Positions 1 through 8,719 of a stretch of DNA of 64,000 bases are shown piece after piece. The notes below the pieces were generated by a model, which made no database searches, had not been told where the DNA came from, and saw only the letters and a list, made by a program, of their open reading frames with translations. The position numbers were made by a program, and so were the translations under genes. Position 1 is the stretch's first letter, and every line of letters starts with the position of its first letter. Source of the stretch: JAGDVO01 sp964590075 [NCBI: uncultured Aquificales bacterium] (GTDB taxonomy: Bacteria; Thermosulfidibacterota; Thermosulfidibacteria; Thermosulfidibacterales); assembly GCA_964590075.1 (NCBI GenBank), contig CAZPXS010000001.1, positions 340,752-404,751 on the forward strand, read 5' to 3'.

Positions 1-1270
1 ATTTGCCTCGGTGTGGTTTGGATTACAACTCGCAAAGAGTGTTGTCGAACCTATAGAACTTCTAATAGATGCCACAAGGGGGGTTTCTAAGGGGAACTTC
101 TCCGTTAGGATAGATATAAGCGGTGAGGATGAGCTTGTACTATTAGCTAAATCCTTCAACGAAATGGTCTCTCAGCTTGGTGAAAAAACTAGACTTTTAG
201 AGGATAGGAAGAGATTTATAGAGACTATAGTAGAGAGCGTTAATTCTGGTATAATTGCCATAGATAGGGATGGGAGGATAACCCTAGTTAACAAGGCTCT
301 CATAGAACTACTTGGTTTGGAATTTATGGTTGAAGACCTAGTCGGTAAGAGGTACTATGAGATTTTTGATAGGGATAGGTTTAAGGAGATATACGAGGTT
401 GTCGTTAGCTCTTTAAGGGAGGGAAGTTCGTTAGATTGGAAAAGGCCCTTAACAAGTAGCGTTGAATTCGAAGTGAGGGGAGAAATTAGGAACTTTCTGA
501 TAAAGGTAAGTGGCATGAGATCCGATAGTGGCGAATTATCTGGGTTTATAGTTATAGTGGATGATGTTACGGATGTTGTTAGGACTCAGAGAGCCTTTGT
601 TTGGGAGGAGGTTGCAAGGAGATTGGCCCATGAGATAAAAAATCCGCTTACACCAATAAAACTATCGGCCCAGAGATTGTTGAAGAAGTATCTCGATAGG
701 ATCGACGATAGGGACAGTTTTTCAAGGATAGTTGATACGATCATCAAGTCTGTGGATAGCATGAAAAAGATGGTGGATGAGTTCTACAGGTTCGCAAGAA
801 TGCCCGAGGTTAAATTCGAGATGACAAACATAGTCGATATAATGAGGGAACTTGTTGAGTTATATAGAATCACAAATAAAGATGTTTATATAGAACTTAG
901 GGTGGGTAAGGATTTTCCTGAGAGAGTTATGGCCGATGGTGAACAGTTAAGGAGAGCTTTTATGAATTTACTTGACAATGCGGTTCATGCTATGAATGGT
1001 AGTGGAAGGATAGATATAGATATGGAATACGATAGAGAAAGGAATATGCTAATAATTAGAATTGCCGATACGGGGGTAGGTATACCGGATGAGGATAAGG
1101 AAAGGATATTTAAACCCTATTATTCCACAAAGGATGGAGGTATGGGACTCGGTCTTACTATAACCGACAGGATAATAGCGGATCACGGGGGATATATAAG
1201 GGTGGAAGATAACTATCCGAAGGGAGCAATTTTTATTATAGAAATTCCAGTGAGAGGTTATAGGAGTTGA
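1..1270 (+). CDS. ntrY: NtrY-like sensor histidine kinase, 5' end outside window
   Basis: Membrane-linked histidine kinase that would phosphorylate the response regulator encoded next. The reading frame is open from base 2, so the N-terminal sensor and membrane segments lie upstream. Counting from the first visible Met at base 11: HAMP region about 6-60, PAS domain about 68-190, HisKA phosphoacceptor motif with His207 (AHEIKNPLTPIKLSAQRL), and a HATPase domain from about 305 with N-box LLDNAVHAMN, G1 box DTGVGIP and G2 box GMGLGL. HAMP-PAS-HisKA-HATPase order and the adjacent AAA+ regulator match the NtrY family. The stop overlaps the next start by 4 bp, implying translational coupling. NtrY is the best family match; the stimulus cannot be read from this fragment. 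Confidence 0.88.
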   Translation, partial: FASVWFGLQLAKSVVEPIELLIDATRGVSKGNFSVRIDISGEDELVLLAKSFNEMVSQLGEKTRLLEDRKRFIETIVESVNSGIIAIDRDGRITLVNKALIELLGLEFMVEDLVGKRYYEIFDRDRFKEIYEVVVSSLREGSSLDWKRPLTSSVEFEVRGEIRNFLIKVSGMRSDSGELSGFIVIVDDVTDVVRTQRAFVWEEVARRLAHEIKNPLTPIKLSAQRLLKKYLDRIDDRDSFSRIVDTIIKSVDSMKKMVDEFYRFARMPEVKFEMTNIVDIMRELVELYRITNKDVYIELRVGKDFPERVMADGEQLRRAFMNLLDNAVHAMNGSGRIDIDMEYDRERNMLIIRIADTGVGIPDEDKERIFKPYYSTKDGGMGLGLTITDRIIADHGGYIRVEDNYPKGAIFIIEIPVRGYRS

Positions 1271-2607
1271 GGGGATACGTTGTCGTTGTGGATGATGAGC
1301 CAGAGATACTAACAACGGTCAGAGAAGTTCTGGAAGATGAGGGCTATGTAACGGAAGGTGCTCTTACTGGAGAGGAAGCTCTGAGTATCATTGAAAAGAG
1401 GCTACCAGATCTTGTTATACTCGATATTTGGTTACCCGATATAGACGGTCTGGAGATACTGGAAAGGGTAAAGTCCTTACATCCAGATCTACCGATCCTC
1501 ATAATATCTGGGCACGGTAACATAGAGACTGCGGTAAGGGCGGTAAAGTTAGGTGCCTTCGATTTTCTCGAAAAGCCCCTTGATCTCGAAAAGCTCCTTC
1601 TCAAGGTGGAGAAGGCTATAGAGGAGGGTAGGATAAAACTCGAGGTAAAGGAACTAAGGGCCAAAATAACGGAAGATAGGGAGCTAATAGGTGTCAGTGA
1701 CGCCATAAAGAAGTTGAGGGAAACGATAGAGATAGTTGCTCCAACCGATTGTTGGGTTCTCATATACGGGGAAAGTGGTTCTGGAAAAGAGATAGTGGCA
1801 AGGATGATACACGATTTGTCCCCGAGAAGAGAGGGTCCTTTTGTTGAGGTAAACTGCGCTGCCATTCCTACCGATAGGATAGAGTATGAGCTGTTTGGTT
1901 GGGAGAAGGGAGCCTGTAACCTTTCGGAGGAAGGCAGAAGGGGTAAGTTTGAGTTGGCAAACGGTGGTACCATATACTTCGATGAGGTTGGTGATATGAG
2001 CTTGGCTGTTCAGGCCAAGGTTCTCAGGGTACTTGAGGAGTTGAAGATAGAGAGAATCGGCGGGACTTACCCTATAGAGATAGATATCAGGGTTATATCC
2101 TCTACCAATAAGAATCTGGAGGAGGAGGTTGCTAAGGGTAACTTTAGAAAGGATCTCTTTTATAGGTTAAACGTTTTTCCTATATACGTTCCACCTCTTA
2201 GGGAAAGGAGGGAAGATATTCCCTATCTGGCGAGGTATTTCATAAGAAAGTTTAGCGTTAAGTATAGAAGGGATGTGGAGGATATTTCTGAAGGTGCCTT
2301 GAAGGTGCTTATGGATTACGACTGGCCGGGAAATGTTAGGGAGTTGAAGAACCTTATGGAAAGATTAGTTATTACTGTAAATAAAAGAGTCATAGAGGAA
2401 AAAGATCTACCCTTCCCACTCGGTTCTACATTTTCCACGGATAGGCCGGTAAGTCTTAAGGAGGCCAAGGAACTCTTTGAGAGGGAGTATATAATGAAAC
2501 TCCTTAAAAAGAACGACTGGAACATATCCAGAACAGCAGAGGAGCTTGGTATAGAGAGGGCTCATCTTTACAGGAAACTAAAAAGTTACGGGATAAGGAG
2601 GGATTGA
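1267..2607 (+). CDS. ntrX: NtrX-like sigma-54-type response regulator without GAFTGA loop
   Basis: DNA-binding regulator paired with the upstream kinase. Receiver domain at residues 1-120 with phosphoacceptor Asp53 and Lys103 (EKPL). AAA+ domain about 140-370 with Walker A GESGSGKE (168-175) and Walker B GGTIYFDE (233-240). C-terminal Fis-type helix-turn-helix about 405-446 (WNISRTAEELGIERAHLYRKL). The loop that contacts sigma-54, usually GAFTGA, reads GWEKGACNLSEEG at 211-223, so the essential Phe-Thr is absent. Several NtrX proteins also lack a standard loop and are thought not to remodel sigma-54 holoenzyme. Starts at TTG with GAGAGG nine bases upstream; no better start precedes the receiver domain. 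Confidence 0.9.
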   Translation: MRGYVVVVDDEPEILTTVREVLEDEGYVTEGALTGEEALSIIEKRLPDLVILDIWLPDIDGLEILERVKSLHPDLPILIISGHGNIETAVRAVKLGAFDFLEKPLDLEKLLLKVEKAIEEGRIKLEVKELRAKITEDRELIGVSDAIKKLRETIEIVAPTDCWVLIYGESGSGKEIVARMIHDLSPRREGPFVEVNCAAIPTDRIEYELFGWEKGACNLSEEGRRGKFELANGGTIYFDEVGDMSLAVQAKVLRVLEELKIERIGGTYPIEIDIRVISSTNKNLEEEVAKGNFRKDLFYRLNVFPIYVPPLRERREDIPYLARYFIRKFSVKYRRDVEDISEGALKVLMDYDWPGNVRELKNLMERLVITVNKRVIEEKDLPFPLGSTFSTDRPVSLKEAKELFEREYIMKLLKKNDWNISRTAEELGIERAHLYRKLKSYGIRRD

Positions 2608-2609
2608 GG

Positions 2610-3635
2610 GTGAGGTACAAAGATGCGGGTGTTGATATAGATAAGGCAGAGGGTTTGGTTGGATTCATAAGGGAGCTTGCAGGTAGAACGAAAAGGGAAG
2701 GTGTTTTATCCGATATAGGCGGATTCGCGGGGCTTTTTAAGGTTAGTGGTTATAAGAATCCGGTGTTTTCCGTCACCTGCGATGGAGTAGGTACCAAGCT
2801 AAAAGTTGCCTTTATGTGCGGGAAGCACGACACCGTTGGTATAGATCTTGTTGCTATGAATGCTAACGATCTTATCACTACTGGTTCGGATCCCATTGTT
2901 TTCCTCGACTATATTGCCTGCGGTAGGCTCGAGGAAAAGATTTATAAGGAAATCATAACCGGGATAGTTAATGGGTGTATCGAGAGTGAGTGTTACCTTG
3001 CAGGTGGCGAAACTGCCGAGATGCCAGGATTTTATAATGAGGGCGAGTACGATCTTGCCGGTTTTATGGTTGGTGTGTGTGAGGAGGAGAGCCTTATAAG
3101 AGGTGAGGTTAGGGAGGGTGATCTTGTTATAGCTTTACCCTCAAGCGGTTTACATAGTAACGGTTACTCCTTGGTGCGTAGGATCGTCTTTGATGTTATG
3201 AAGCTAGGTGTTGAAGACTATATACCTGAACTTGGTAGGACCTTGGGAGAAGAGCTTTTAGAGCCAACGAGGATATACGTTAAGCAGCTTAAGTTATTGA
3301 AAGCAAAAGGTCTTATACCAAAGGCTGTGGTTCATATAACTGGGGGAGGTTTATTGGAGAAACCTAAGAGAATCCTAAAGGGTAGGTATAATCTGGTTCT
3401 ATACGAGGGATCGTGGGAAGTACCTGTTATATTTCATCTTATCAAGGAATGGGGTAAAGTTGAGTTAAGGGAGATGTATAGAACGTTCAATATGGGATTA
3501 GGTATGTTACTCGTCTATTCTAAGGATGACGTGGATAAGGCTAGTGATATTTTGAGGGAGAGTGGTTTTGATGTAATTCCCGTTGGAGAGATTACTGAAG
3601 GTAATGGGGAGGTGAGGATATGGGATCTAAGGTGA
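2610..3635 (+). CDS. purM: Phosphoribosylformylglycinamidine cyclo-ligase (AIR synthetase)
   Basis: Makes aminoimidazole ribotide from FGAM with ATP in cytosolic purine synthesis. Family signatures include YKDAGVDIDKA at the N-terminus, CDGVGTKLKVA, GIDLVAMNANDLITTGSDP, LAGGETAEMPGFY and the glycine-rich HITGGGLLEKP, all in PurM order. About 341 aa, the normal length. A TTG at 2604 overlaps the ntrX stop, but GTG at 2610 lies eight bases after AGGAGG and is the better start. It overlaps purN by 26 bp in a different frame, making a short purine pair transcribed with the regulator genes. Confidence 0.96.
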   Translation: MRYKDAGVDIDKAEGLVGFIRELAGRTKREGVLSDIGGFAGLFKVSGYKNPVFSVTCDGVGTKLKVAFMCGKHDTVGIDLVAMNANDLITTGSDPIVFLDYIACGRLEEKIYKEIITGIVNGCIESECYLAGGETAEMPGFYNEGEYDLAGFMVGVCEEESLIRGEVREGDLVIALPSSGLHSNGYSLVRRIVFDVMKLGVEDYIPELGRTLGEELLEPTRIYVKQLKLLKAKGLIPKAVVHITGGGLLEKPKRILKGRYNLVLYEGSWEVPVIFHLIKEWGKVELREMYRTFNMGLGMLLVYSKDDVDKASDILRESGFDVIPVGEITEGNGEVRIWDLR

Positions 3636-4282
3636 TCAAATTGGGTGTACTTGTATCCGGTAGGGGTAGTAATCTACAGGCTATAATCGACAGTATAGAA
3701 GCTGGTAAACTACCTGCAAAGATCGAGATTGTGATATCAGACAAGGAGGATGCCTACGCTCTTACTCGCGCAAAAAATCACGGTATACCGGCACTGTTTA
3801 TAGATCCTAAGAGTTTTGGAAGCAAAGAGGAGTTTGAAAGAGCTGTAGGTGATGAACTCGATAAAAGAGGTGTTGAGCTGATATGTCTTGCCGGTTTTAT
3901 GAGAGTTCTCTCCCCTTACTTTGTTTCACGTTTTAGAAACAGGATAATAAACATTCATCCAGCCCTGTTACCATCTTTCCCAGGATTACATGGGCAGAGA
4001 CAGGCTCTTCTTTATGGGGTGAAGATAGCGGGATGTACTGTACATTTTGTTACCGAAGAGGTGGATGCGGGGCCTATTATAATACAGGCTGCTGTCCCGG
4101 TATACGACGATGATACGGAGGAGACCCTTTCAGCTAGAATACTTGAGTATGAACATAAAATTTACCCGATGGCTATAAAGTTGATAGCGGAAGGTAGGGT
4201 AAGAATAGAGGGTAGGAGAGTATTAATTGATGGTGTTAAAAAGGAGAGGTGGGCTGTTGTAAACCCACCCCTTGAGATCTAG
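3620..4282 (+). CDS. purN: Phosphoribosylglycinamide formyltransferase
   Basis: Transfers a formyl group from 10-formyl-THF to GAR. The N-terminus [17 protein letters not shown] is the GAR-binding loop. The catalytic core [16 protein letters not shown] holds the conserved Asn-His pair, followed by [17 protein letters not shown] with the catalytic Asp. 220 aa, typical of PurN. It directly follows purM, the next purine step in gene order. Its TAG stop shares the palindrome CTAG (4279-4282) with the stop of convergent khpA, so there is no intergenic space for a terminator here. Confidence 0.96.
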   Translation: MGSKVIKLGVLVSGRGSNLQAIIDSIEAGKLPAKIEIVISDKEDAYALTRAKNHGIPALFIDPKSFGSKEEFERAVGDELDKRGVELICLAGFMRVLSPYFVSRFRNRIINIHPALLPSFPGLHGQRQALLYGVKIAGCTVHFVTEEVDAGPIIIQAAVPVYDDDTEETLSARILEYEHKIYPMAIKLIAEGRVRIEGRRVLIDGVKKERWAVVNPPLEI

Positions 4283-4518
4283 CTTAGAATTTCAAGGATA
4301 CAGCGTTTTGTTCTATCCTTGTTGGCTGCAGCAAGGATTGTTCTTATGGCTTTTGCCCTGTTTCCTTCTTTACCTATTATCCTTCCTAGATCCTCAGGTG
4401 CCACCTTTAGTTCGAGTACGATAGTTTTAGCACTATCGATTTCGTTAACCTGTACAGCCTCGGGCTTTTCCACGATGGCCTTTGCTATGGTTTCAACTAA
4501 GTCCTTGAGCATGCTCAT
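4279..4518 (-). CDS. khpA: KhpA-type KH-domain RNA-binding protein
   Basis: Small single-KH-domain protein of 79 aa. The GXXG RNA-binding loop appears in [18 protein letters not shown], preceded by VAPEDL, the standard KhpA/YlqC layout. KhpA proteins bind RNA, often as a KhpA-KhpB pair; no khpB is in this window. In many bacteria the gene sits beside rpsP-rimM-trmD, but here it is third in a minus-strand group with a CCA-adding enzyme and a GcvH-like protein. Start ATG has AAGGAGG seven bases upstream. The 69-bp gap before it is AT-rich and holds only a weak hairpin. Confidence 0.93.
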   Translation of the reverse strand: MSMLKDLVETIAKAIVEKPEAVQVNEIDSAKTIVLELKVAPEDLGRIIGKEGNRAKAIRTILAAANKDRTKRCILEILS

Positions 4519-4587
4519 ACCGGTTCCTCCTTAAAGGTTTTTTAGTTTGTAAATTTAGTTAAAGATAAACTAAAATAGTGTAGTAAG

Positions 4588-5022
4588 TCAATAAATATCC
4601 TCGTCCCCCTCTTCGTCCTCGTACTCTTCTTCTATTTCCATTATGGAATCTACATACTCCCTGTATTCCTCTTCGGGCATAAGCCTATTTAGCTCCTCTT
4701 TGTCACTTATCTTTATTAATGCTATCCAACCATCCCCGTATGGATCCTCAACTATAAGGTTCGGTTCATCTATCAGAGCTTCGTTTACTTCCACTATCTT
4801 ACCACTTACCGGAGAACATACATCGAAAATCTCATTGAGTCCATCAACCGTCGCTATAACTTCCATCTGTTCGACTTCCGCTCCCACCTCCGGTAGTTCT
4901 ATATGAGATATCTCCTCGAGTTCCTCGGCTATTACATGGGATAGTCCTATAATCGCGGTATCATCGTCCTCAAGCTTCACCCATGTATGTTCTTTTGTGA
5001 ACAGTAATTCACCCTTTTCCAT
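4588..5022 (-). CDS. GcvH-like protein lacking the lipoyl lysine
   Basis: Resembles glycine cleavage H protein along its full fold: FTKEHTWVKLEDDD near the N-terminus, EISHIELPEVGAEV, then SPVSGKIVEVNEAL and DPYGDGWIALIKI. In true GcvH the swinging-arm site is ESVKA; the aligned segment here is DGLNE with Asn63 (codon AAT) in place of Lys, and Glu and Ser are also changed. It therefore should not be lipoylated and is unlikely to act in glycine cleavage. It ends with a very acidic tail rich in Glu and Asp. No gcvT or gcvP is adjacent. Its start overlaps the end of the CCA enzyme gene by 14 bp. Function unknown; a structural or binding role is only inference. Confidence 0.85.
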   Translation of the reverse strand: MEKGELLFTKEHTWVKLEDDDTAIIGLSHVIAEELEEISHIELPEVGAEVEQMEVIATVDGLNEIFDVCSPVSGKIVEVNEALIDEPNLIVEDPYGDGWIALIKISDKEELNRLMPEEEYREYVDSIMEIEEEYEDEEGDEDIY

Positions 5023-6376
5023 TACCTTCCACCTCCATCAGGAATCTTATCGCTTCCTCTTTACTTTTAATTAACCCTTCTGTTTGGGCGTCAAGTAACC
5101 TTCTTATTATTTCGCCCACCTTTGGGCCAGGTTTTAGTCCTAAAAGTTCCATTATCTCGTAGCCGTTTAGTAAAGGCTTTTGTAATTCACTCTCCTTCTG
5201 TAACCTTAAATAAAAATCTATCATCTCTCTTGCATAAGGCAATAGGTAATTAAAACCATTTTTACCAGAACTTGCAAGAGAATCGGCTAAAGATACTATA
5301 ATTACAGCTATGCCGTCAAGACCGAGTTCTCTGAAAAATCTTCCCTTTGCCCTTTCTGTTATAAAGCCAGCTCTGGCAAGTAAATGGAGCCTCATGTGGT
5401 TTTCAACGAGAGTAGCCACGAACTTTGAGGTTTTCGATGAGAACTTCAAATTCTTAAGAATGTTTCTCGTTATTTTTGAACCGATTTTGTCATGTCCCCA
5501 GAACGTATAGAGGTTATCCCTTATCATAAAGGTCTTTGGTTTTCCTATATCGTGAAAGAGAGCCCCAAGTTTTATTAGTGTTTTTTTGGTTAATCCCGTT
5601 TCCGTCTCTTCATCCAGTGCTGATACAATCTCATCGGGTAGTAGTTTCTCAAGGTTATTTACGAGTTCTTCAGCAAAGAGATAACTGTAGATTAGGTGTT
5701 CAAGTAGAGTGGTTCCGTAGAATTTACCGCTTTCAAGTTCCTCTGTGTCCCTTAGTTCCGTTATTATCTCTCTTAGTAAACAGGCTTTGTTAAGGAGATT
5801 TATGGCTCTGTAGGAGTGTCTATTATTGATTATTTTAATCAGTTCCTCCTTTATCCTTTCCTTTGCGACGTTGTTGATAAGAGTCCTATTTTCACAGATC
5901 TTTCTAAAAGTTTCCCTTTCAAACTTTAGCTTTAGATTCAACCAAAATCTAAAAGCCCTAATTAGTCTTATAGGATCACTCTTGAGGTTTTCCTCGGATA
6001 TCATCCTGAGAGTTTTACTATTTATATCCTCTAATCCACCTAAGGGATCTATAAGCTCCCCTTTTTTTATATCATAGGCTATTGCGTTTATGGTAAAGTC
6101 TCTCTTTTTTAGATCATCCTCTATAGAGGGTCCCTGCATTTTACAAACATCCACGATGTACCTACCCTGTATCACCCTATATATCCCGAAATCTTCATCC
6201 AGGACTATGAAATGCCTATATTTCAGTAGTTCCTGTGGGTCTCTATCTACAACTACATCTATGTCGTGTGTTTCTCTTTTAAGGAGATAGTCTCTTACCG
6301 CTCCTCCAACTATATAGATTTCTTTGCATTTATCTGCTAAATCCTTTATAAGTTCCACCTTGGTATAGTAGATCAT
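5009..6376 (-). CDS. cca: CCA tRNA nucleotidyltransferase (class II, with HD domain)
   Basis: Adds or repairs the 3' CCA (or part of it) on tRNA, which matters because the tRNA genes in this window do not encode CCA. Nucleotidyltransferase signature GGAVRDYLLKR at residues 24-34, catalytic Asp38 and Asp40 in HDIDVVV, RNA-binding motifs RDFTINAIAYD and DPLGGLEDI, and RAFRFWLNLKL. A C-terminal HD phosphohydrolase-like domain carries LFHDIGKP. 455 aa. The sequence alone does not show whether it is a full CCA, CC-only or A-only enzyme; Aquificota split these. No clear ribosome binding site precedes the ATG, and only 30 bp separate it from divergent kdsC. Confidence 0.9.
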   Translation of the reverse strand: MIYYTKVELIKDLADKCKEIYIVGGAVRDYLLKRETHDIDVVVDRDPQELLKYRHFIVLDEDFGIYRVIQGRYIVDVCKMQGPSIEDDLKKRDFTINAIAYDIKKGELIDPLGGLEDINSKTLRMISEENLKSDPIRLIRAFRFWLNLKLKFERETFRKICENRTLINNVAKERIKEELIKIINNRHSYRAINLLNKACLLREIITELRDTEELESGKFYGTTLLEHLIYSYLFAEELVNNLEKLLPDEIVSALDEETETGLTKKTLIKLGALFHDIGKPKTFMIRDNLYTFWGHDKIGSKITRNILKNLKFSSKTSKFVATLVENHMRLHLLARAGFITERAKGRFFRELGLDGIAVIIVSLADSLASSGKNGFNYLLPYAREMIDFYLRLQKESELQKPLLNGYEIMELLGLKPGPKVGEIIRRLLDAQTEGLIKSKEEAIRFLMEVEGNGKG

Positions 6377-6406
6377 GGCTTAGAATTTAATACAAGGAGA
6401 GAAAAC

Positions 6407-6922
6407 ATGCAAAGGGATCTTTCAAAAATAAGACTGTTGATTTTAGATGTGGATGGGGTTCTAACTGGGGGAGAGATCGTTATCGATGATGAAGGTAGAG
6501 AACTCAAGTATTTTAACGTAAGGGATGGTCATGGGATAGTTATGCTTCATAGAATCGGTGTCAAAACTGCTATAATAACCGGGAGGAGTTCAAAGGCCGT
6601 TGATGTTAGGGCAAGGGAACTTGGGATAGAGATAGTTTATCAGGGCGCTATAAACAAACTCAAGGCTTACGAAGAGATAAAGGAGAAATACGGTTTCAGT
6701 GATGATGAGATAGCTTTCATAGGCGATGATGTTGTGGATATCCCTATTTTAAGAAGGGTTGGTTTTGCGGTTTGTGTTAAGGATGCCCATCCGGAGGTTA
6801 AAAAATACGTACATTACGTTACACAGGCTTTAGGTGGTAAGGGGGCGGTGAGAGAAGTTGTGGACATGATAATAATGGCTAAGGGTAAGTGGGAAGATCT
6901 GATGGAAAGGTATCTGGTATGA
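6407..6922 (+). CDS. kdsC: 3-deoxy-D-manno-octulosonate 8-phosphate phosphatase
   Basis: Dephosphorylates KDO-8-P to free KDO for LPS core synthesis. HAD-family motif I LDVDGVLTGG near residue 13 has both catalytic aspartates, followed by NVRDGHGIVML, motif II IITGRSS, and FIGDDVVDIPIL, all hallmarks of KdsC. 171 aa, the normal tetrameric cap-less form. ATG start with AAGGAGAG just upstream. It opens the classical kdsC-lptC-lptA-lptB-rpoN-hpf-rapZ operon and overlaps lptC by four bases (ATGA). Confidence 0.95.
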   Translation: MQRDLSKIRLLILDVDGVLTGGEIVIDDEGRELKYFNVRDGHGIVMLHRIGVKTAIITGRSSKAVDVRARELGIEIVYQGAINKLKAYEEIKEKYGFSDDEIAFIGDDVVDIPILRRVGFAVCVKDAHPEVKKYVHYVTQALGGKGAVREVVDMIIMAKGKWEDLMERYLV

Positions 6923-7473
6923 CATTACCCAGGTATTCTAAACACATACTTTTGATCGCTCTATTTATTTTTGTTCTTTTATCGCTCTTTAGAGGTTACA
7001 GGTATTACATGAAGTATAGTAACTTGAATGTTTTGAGCAAAAATGAGGAGAACAGTACAGTTGAAAAGGGAGTTATAAAGGATGTGTCACTAGAGGGTAT
7101 ATCGGAGGATAAGGTTAGGTGGAGGTTGCAGTCGGAGAGTGCAAAGATCTCAGGGGATGTTTTGAAGTTGGAGAGGCTTATTATAACCTATAGTGGTAAA
7201 GGTAAGGATTTTACCATAGAGGCTAGAGAGGGAGAGTATAATAGGAGAGAGTTCGTTGGAGTTGCCAATAGCGATGTTACCATAAAGGTGGGGAAGGAGG
7301 GTGTCATATCGACGGATAAGTTGGTATGGTATACTAATAGGGGGATGTTCTGCTTTCCCGCCTATTTTAAGTATGTTTCTGGTAGAATGGAGATTTATGG
7401 CTCCGATGCATGTTATTATACGAACGATGAAAGGATAGAGATTAAAAGTCTTGGGAGGGTAGTGGTAAGATGA
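6919..7473 (+). CDS. lptC: LPS export component LptC
   Basis: Single-pass inner-membrane protein that passes LPS from LptB2FG to LptA. The protein starts with a short polar segment and a hydrophobic helix (HILLIALFIFVLLSLF), then a periplasmic domain of about 150 aa rich in beta strands, as in LptC. Sequence similarity is weak, as usual in this family; position between kdsC and lptA carries much of the assignment. The ATG at 6919 overlaps the kdsC stop and is preferred over a TTG-type start 30 bases upstream. Confidence 0.87.
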   Translation: MTLPRYSKHILLIALFIFVLLSLFRGYRYYMKYSNLNVLSKNEENSTVEKGVIKDVSLEGISEDKVRWRLQSESAKISGDVLKLERLIITYSGKGKDFTIEAREGEYNRREFVGVANSDVTIKVGKEGVISTDKLVWYTNRGMFCFPAYFKYVSGRMEIYGSDACYYTNDERIEIKSLGRVVVR

Positions 7474-7988
7474 GGAAGTTTCTTCTATTTATGTTTGTTC
7501 TTTTATTACCGATGGTTACGTTAGGTACTCCTAGGTCCAGTGTTTCAAAGGATCAGGATAAAAAGGGTTCTGACAACAACGTTCCTACCTATATAGAGGC
7601 TAAGAGTGCGGTAAGCGATAGTAAAAAGAGGATAACGGAATTTACAGGAAATGTTGTCGTCACGAGAGGAGAGCTCAAGATATTCTGTGACAGGATGATA
7701 GTTGAAACCGATGAAAACAATAAGATCAAAAAGGCTACCGCCATAGGTAACGTTAAGGTTATAAAGGGTGATTTAACGGTTGTTTCAAATATAGCCTACT
7801 ACTATCCCGATGAGGAAAAGGCTATATTTGAGGGTAACCCTAAAGCGATAAAGGGTAAGGATGTGGTTACAGGTCATAGGATAATATACTATCTTAAGGA
7901 TGAGAAGAGTATAGTGGAGAGTGATAGATCTCAGGAACGTGTAAGGGTTATAATTGCTCCAAAGAGGGAGGAACAGGGTAAGAGATGA
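7470..7988 (+). CDS. lptA: Periplasmic LPS transport protein LptA
   Basis: Bridges the inner and outer membrane in LPS export. A signal peptide (about residues 1-20, KFLLFMFVLLLPMVTLG) is followed by an OstA-like beta-jellyroll domain with the characteristic ITEFTGNVVVTRGELKIFCDRM and KATAIGNVKVIKGDLTVVSNIAYYYPDEEKA-type repeats (cited in part). 172 aa. It overlaps lptC and lptB by four bases each, so all three are translationally coupled. Confidence 0.92.
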   Translation: MRKFLLFMFVLLLPMVTLGTPRSSVSKDQDKKGSDNNVPTYIEAKSAVSDSKKRITEFTGNVVVTRGELKIFCDRMIVETDENNKIKKATAIGNVKVIKGDLTVVSNIAYYYPDEEKAIFEGNPKAIKGKDVVTGHRIIYYLKDEKSIVESDRSQERVRVIIAPKREEQGKR

Positions 7989-8707
7989 TTCTATTTGCGG
8001 ATTCTCTGGTTAAGTATTTTGGAAAGAGAAAGGTGGTAGATGGAGTTACTTTGAAAGTAGAGGAATCGGAGGTTGTGGGGCTTTTGGGGCCCAACGGTGC
8101 GGGTAAGACCACAACCTTCTATATGATAGCGGGTATAGTTAGGCCCGATGGTGGTAAGGTTGAACTCTGCGGTGAGGATGTGACGGATTTCCCCCTGTAT
8201 AAGAGGGCAAGGATGGGTTTGAGTTATCTACCTCAGGAGCCTTCGATTTTTAGAAAACTTACGGTTTGGGAAAATATAGTTGCCGGTCTTGAATTTAAGG
8301 ATATCCCCGAGGATGAGAGAAACAGTATAGCTATGGAGATACTGGAGATCTTTGGTTTGAAGCACCTAAAGGATACGGTTAGTTACGTTCTCTCAGGAGG
8401 TGAGAGAAGAAGGGTTGAGGTTGCAAGGGCTATATCCTTGAGACCTAGAGTACTTTTACTTGACGAGCCGTTTACAGGCCTTGATCCTATAACAATAGGA
8501 GAACTCAAGGAACTTATAAAGATGCTTAGGGACCAGTTTAAGGTTTCGGTAGTTATAACCGATCATAATGCGAGAGAAACTTTGAAAATCACCGATAGAG
8601 CATATATTATTAACAATGGAAGGGTAATAGCGGAAGGTACTCCTTACGAGATTGCCCAGATGGAAGAGGTTAAGAATGTGTATCTAGGTAGCGATTTTGA
8701 GTTATGA
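7985..8707 (+). CDS. lptB: LPS export ABC transporter ATPase LptB
   Basis: ATPase that powers LPS extraction with LptF and LptG (not in this window). Walker A GPNGAGKTT, Q-loop LPQEPSIFRKLTVWENI, signature LSGGERRRVEVARA, Walker B VLLLDEPFTGLDP and the H-loop ITDHNARETL are intact; GERRR and DHNARETL are typical of LptB. 240 aa. It overlaps lptA by four bases and is 12 bp upstream of rpoN, a neighbour arrangement conserved in Proteobacteria and related diderms. Confidence 0.97.
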   Translation: MILFADSLVKYFGKRKVVDGVTLKVEESEVVGLLGPNGAGKTTTFYMIAGIVRPDGGKVELCGEDVTDFPLYKRARMGLSYLPQEPSIFRKLTVWENIVAGLEFKDIPEDERNSIAMEILEIFGLKHLKDTVSYVLSGGERRRVEVARAISLRPRVLLLDEPFTGLDPITIGELKELIKMLRDQFKVSVVITDHNARETLKITDRAYIINNGRVIAEGTPYEIAQMEEVKNVYLGSDFEL

Positions 8708-8719
8708 GGGGGGTATTTT

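Noticed and set aside
3924-3948. TGTTTCACG...AGAAACA resembling a parS partition site
   Set aside because: The two arms are separated by extra bases so it is not the 16-bp palindrome, and it encodes the conserved PurN segment YFVSRFRNR.
4554-4574. AT-only hairpin TTTAGTT/AACTAAA between the GcvH-like gene and khpA
   Set aside because: Seven A-T pairs only and no T tract; too weak to call a terminator in a likely thermophile.
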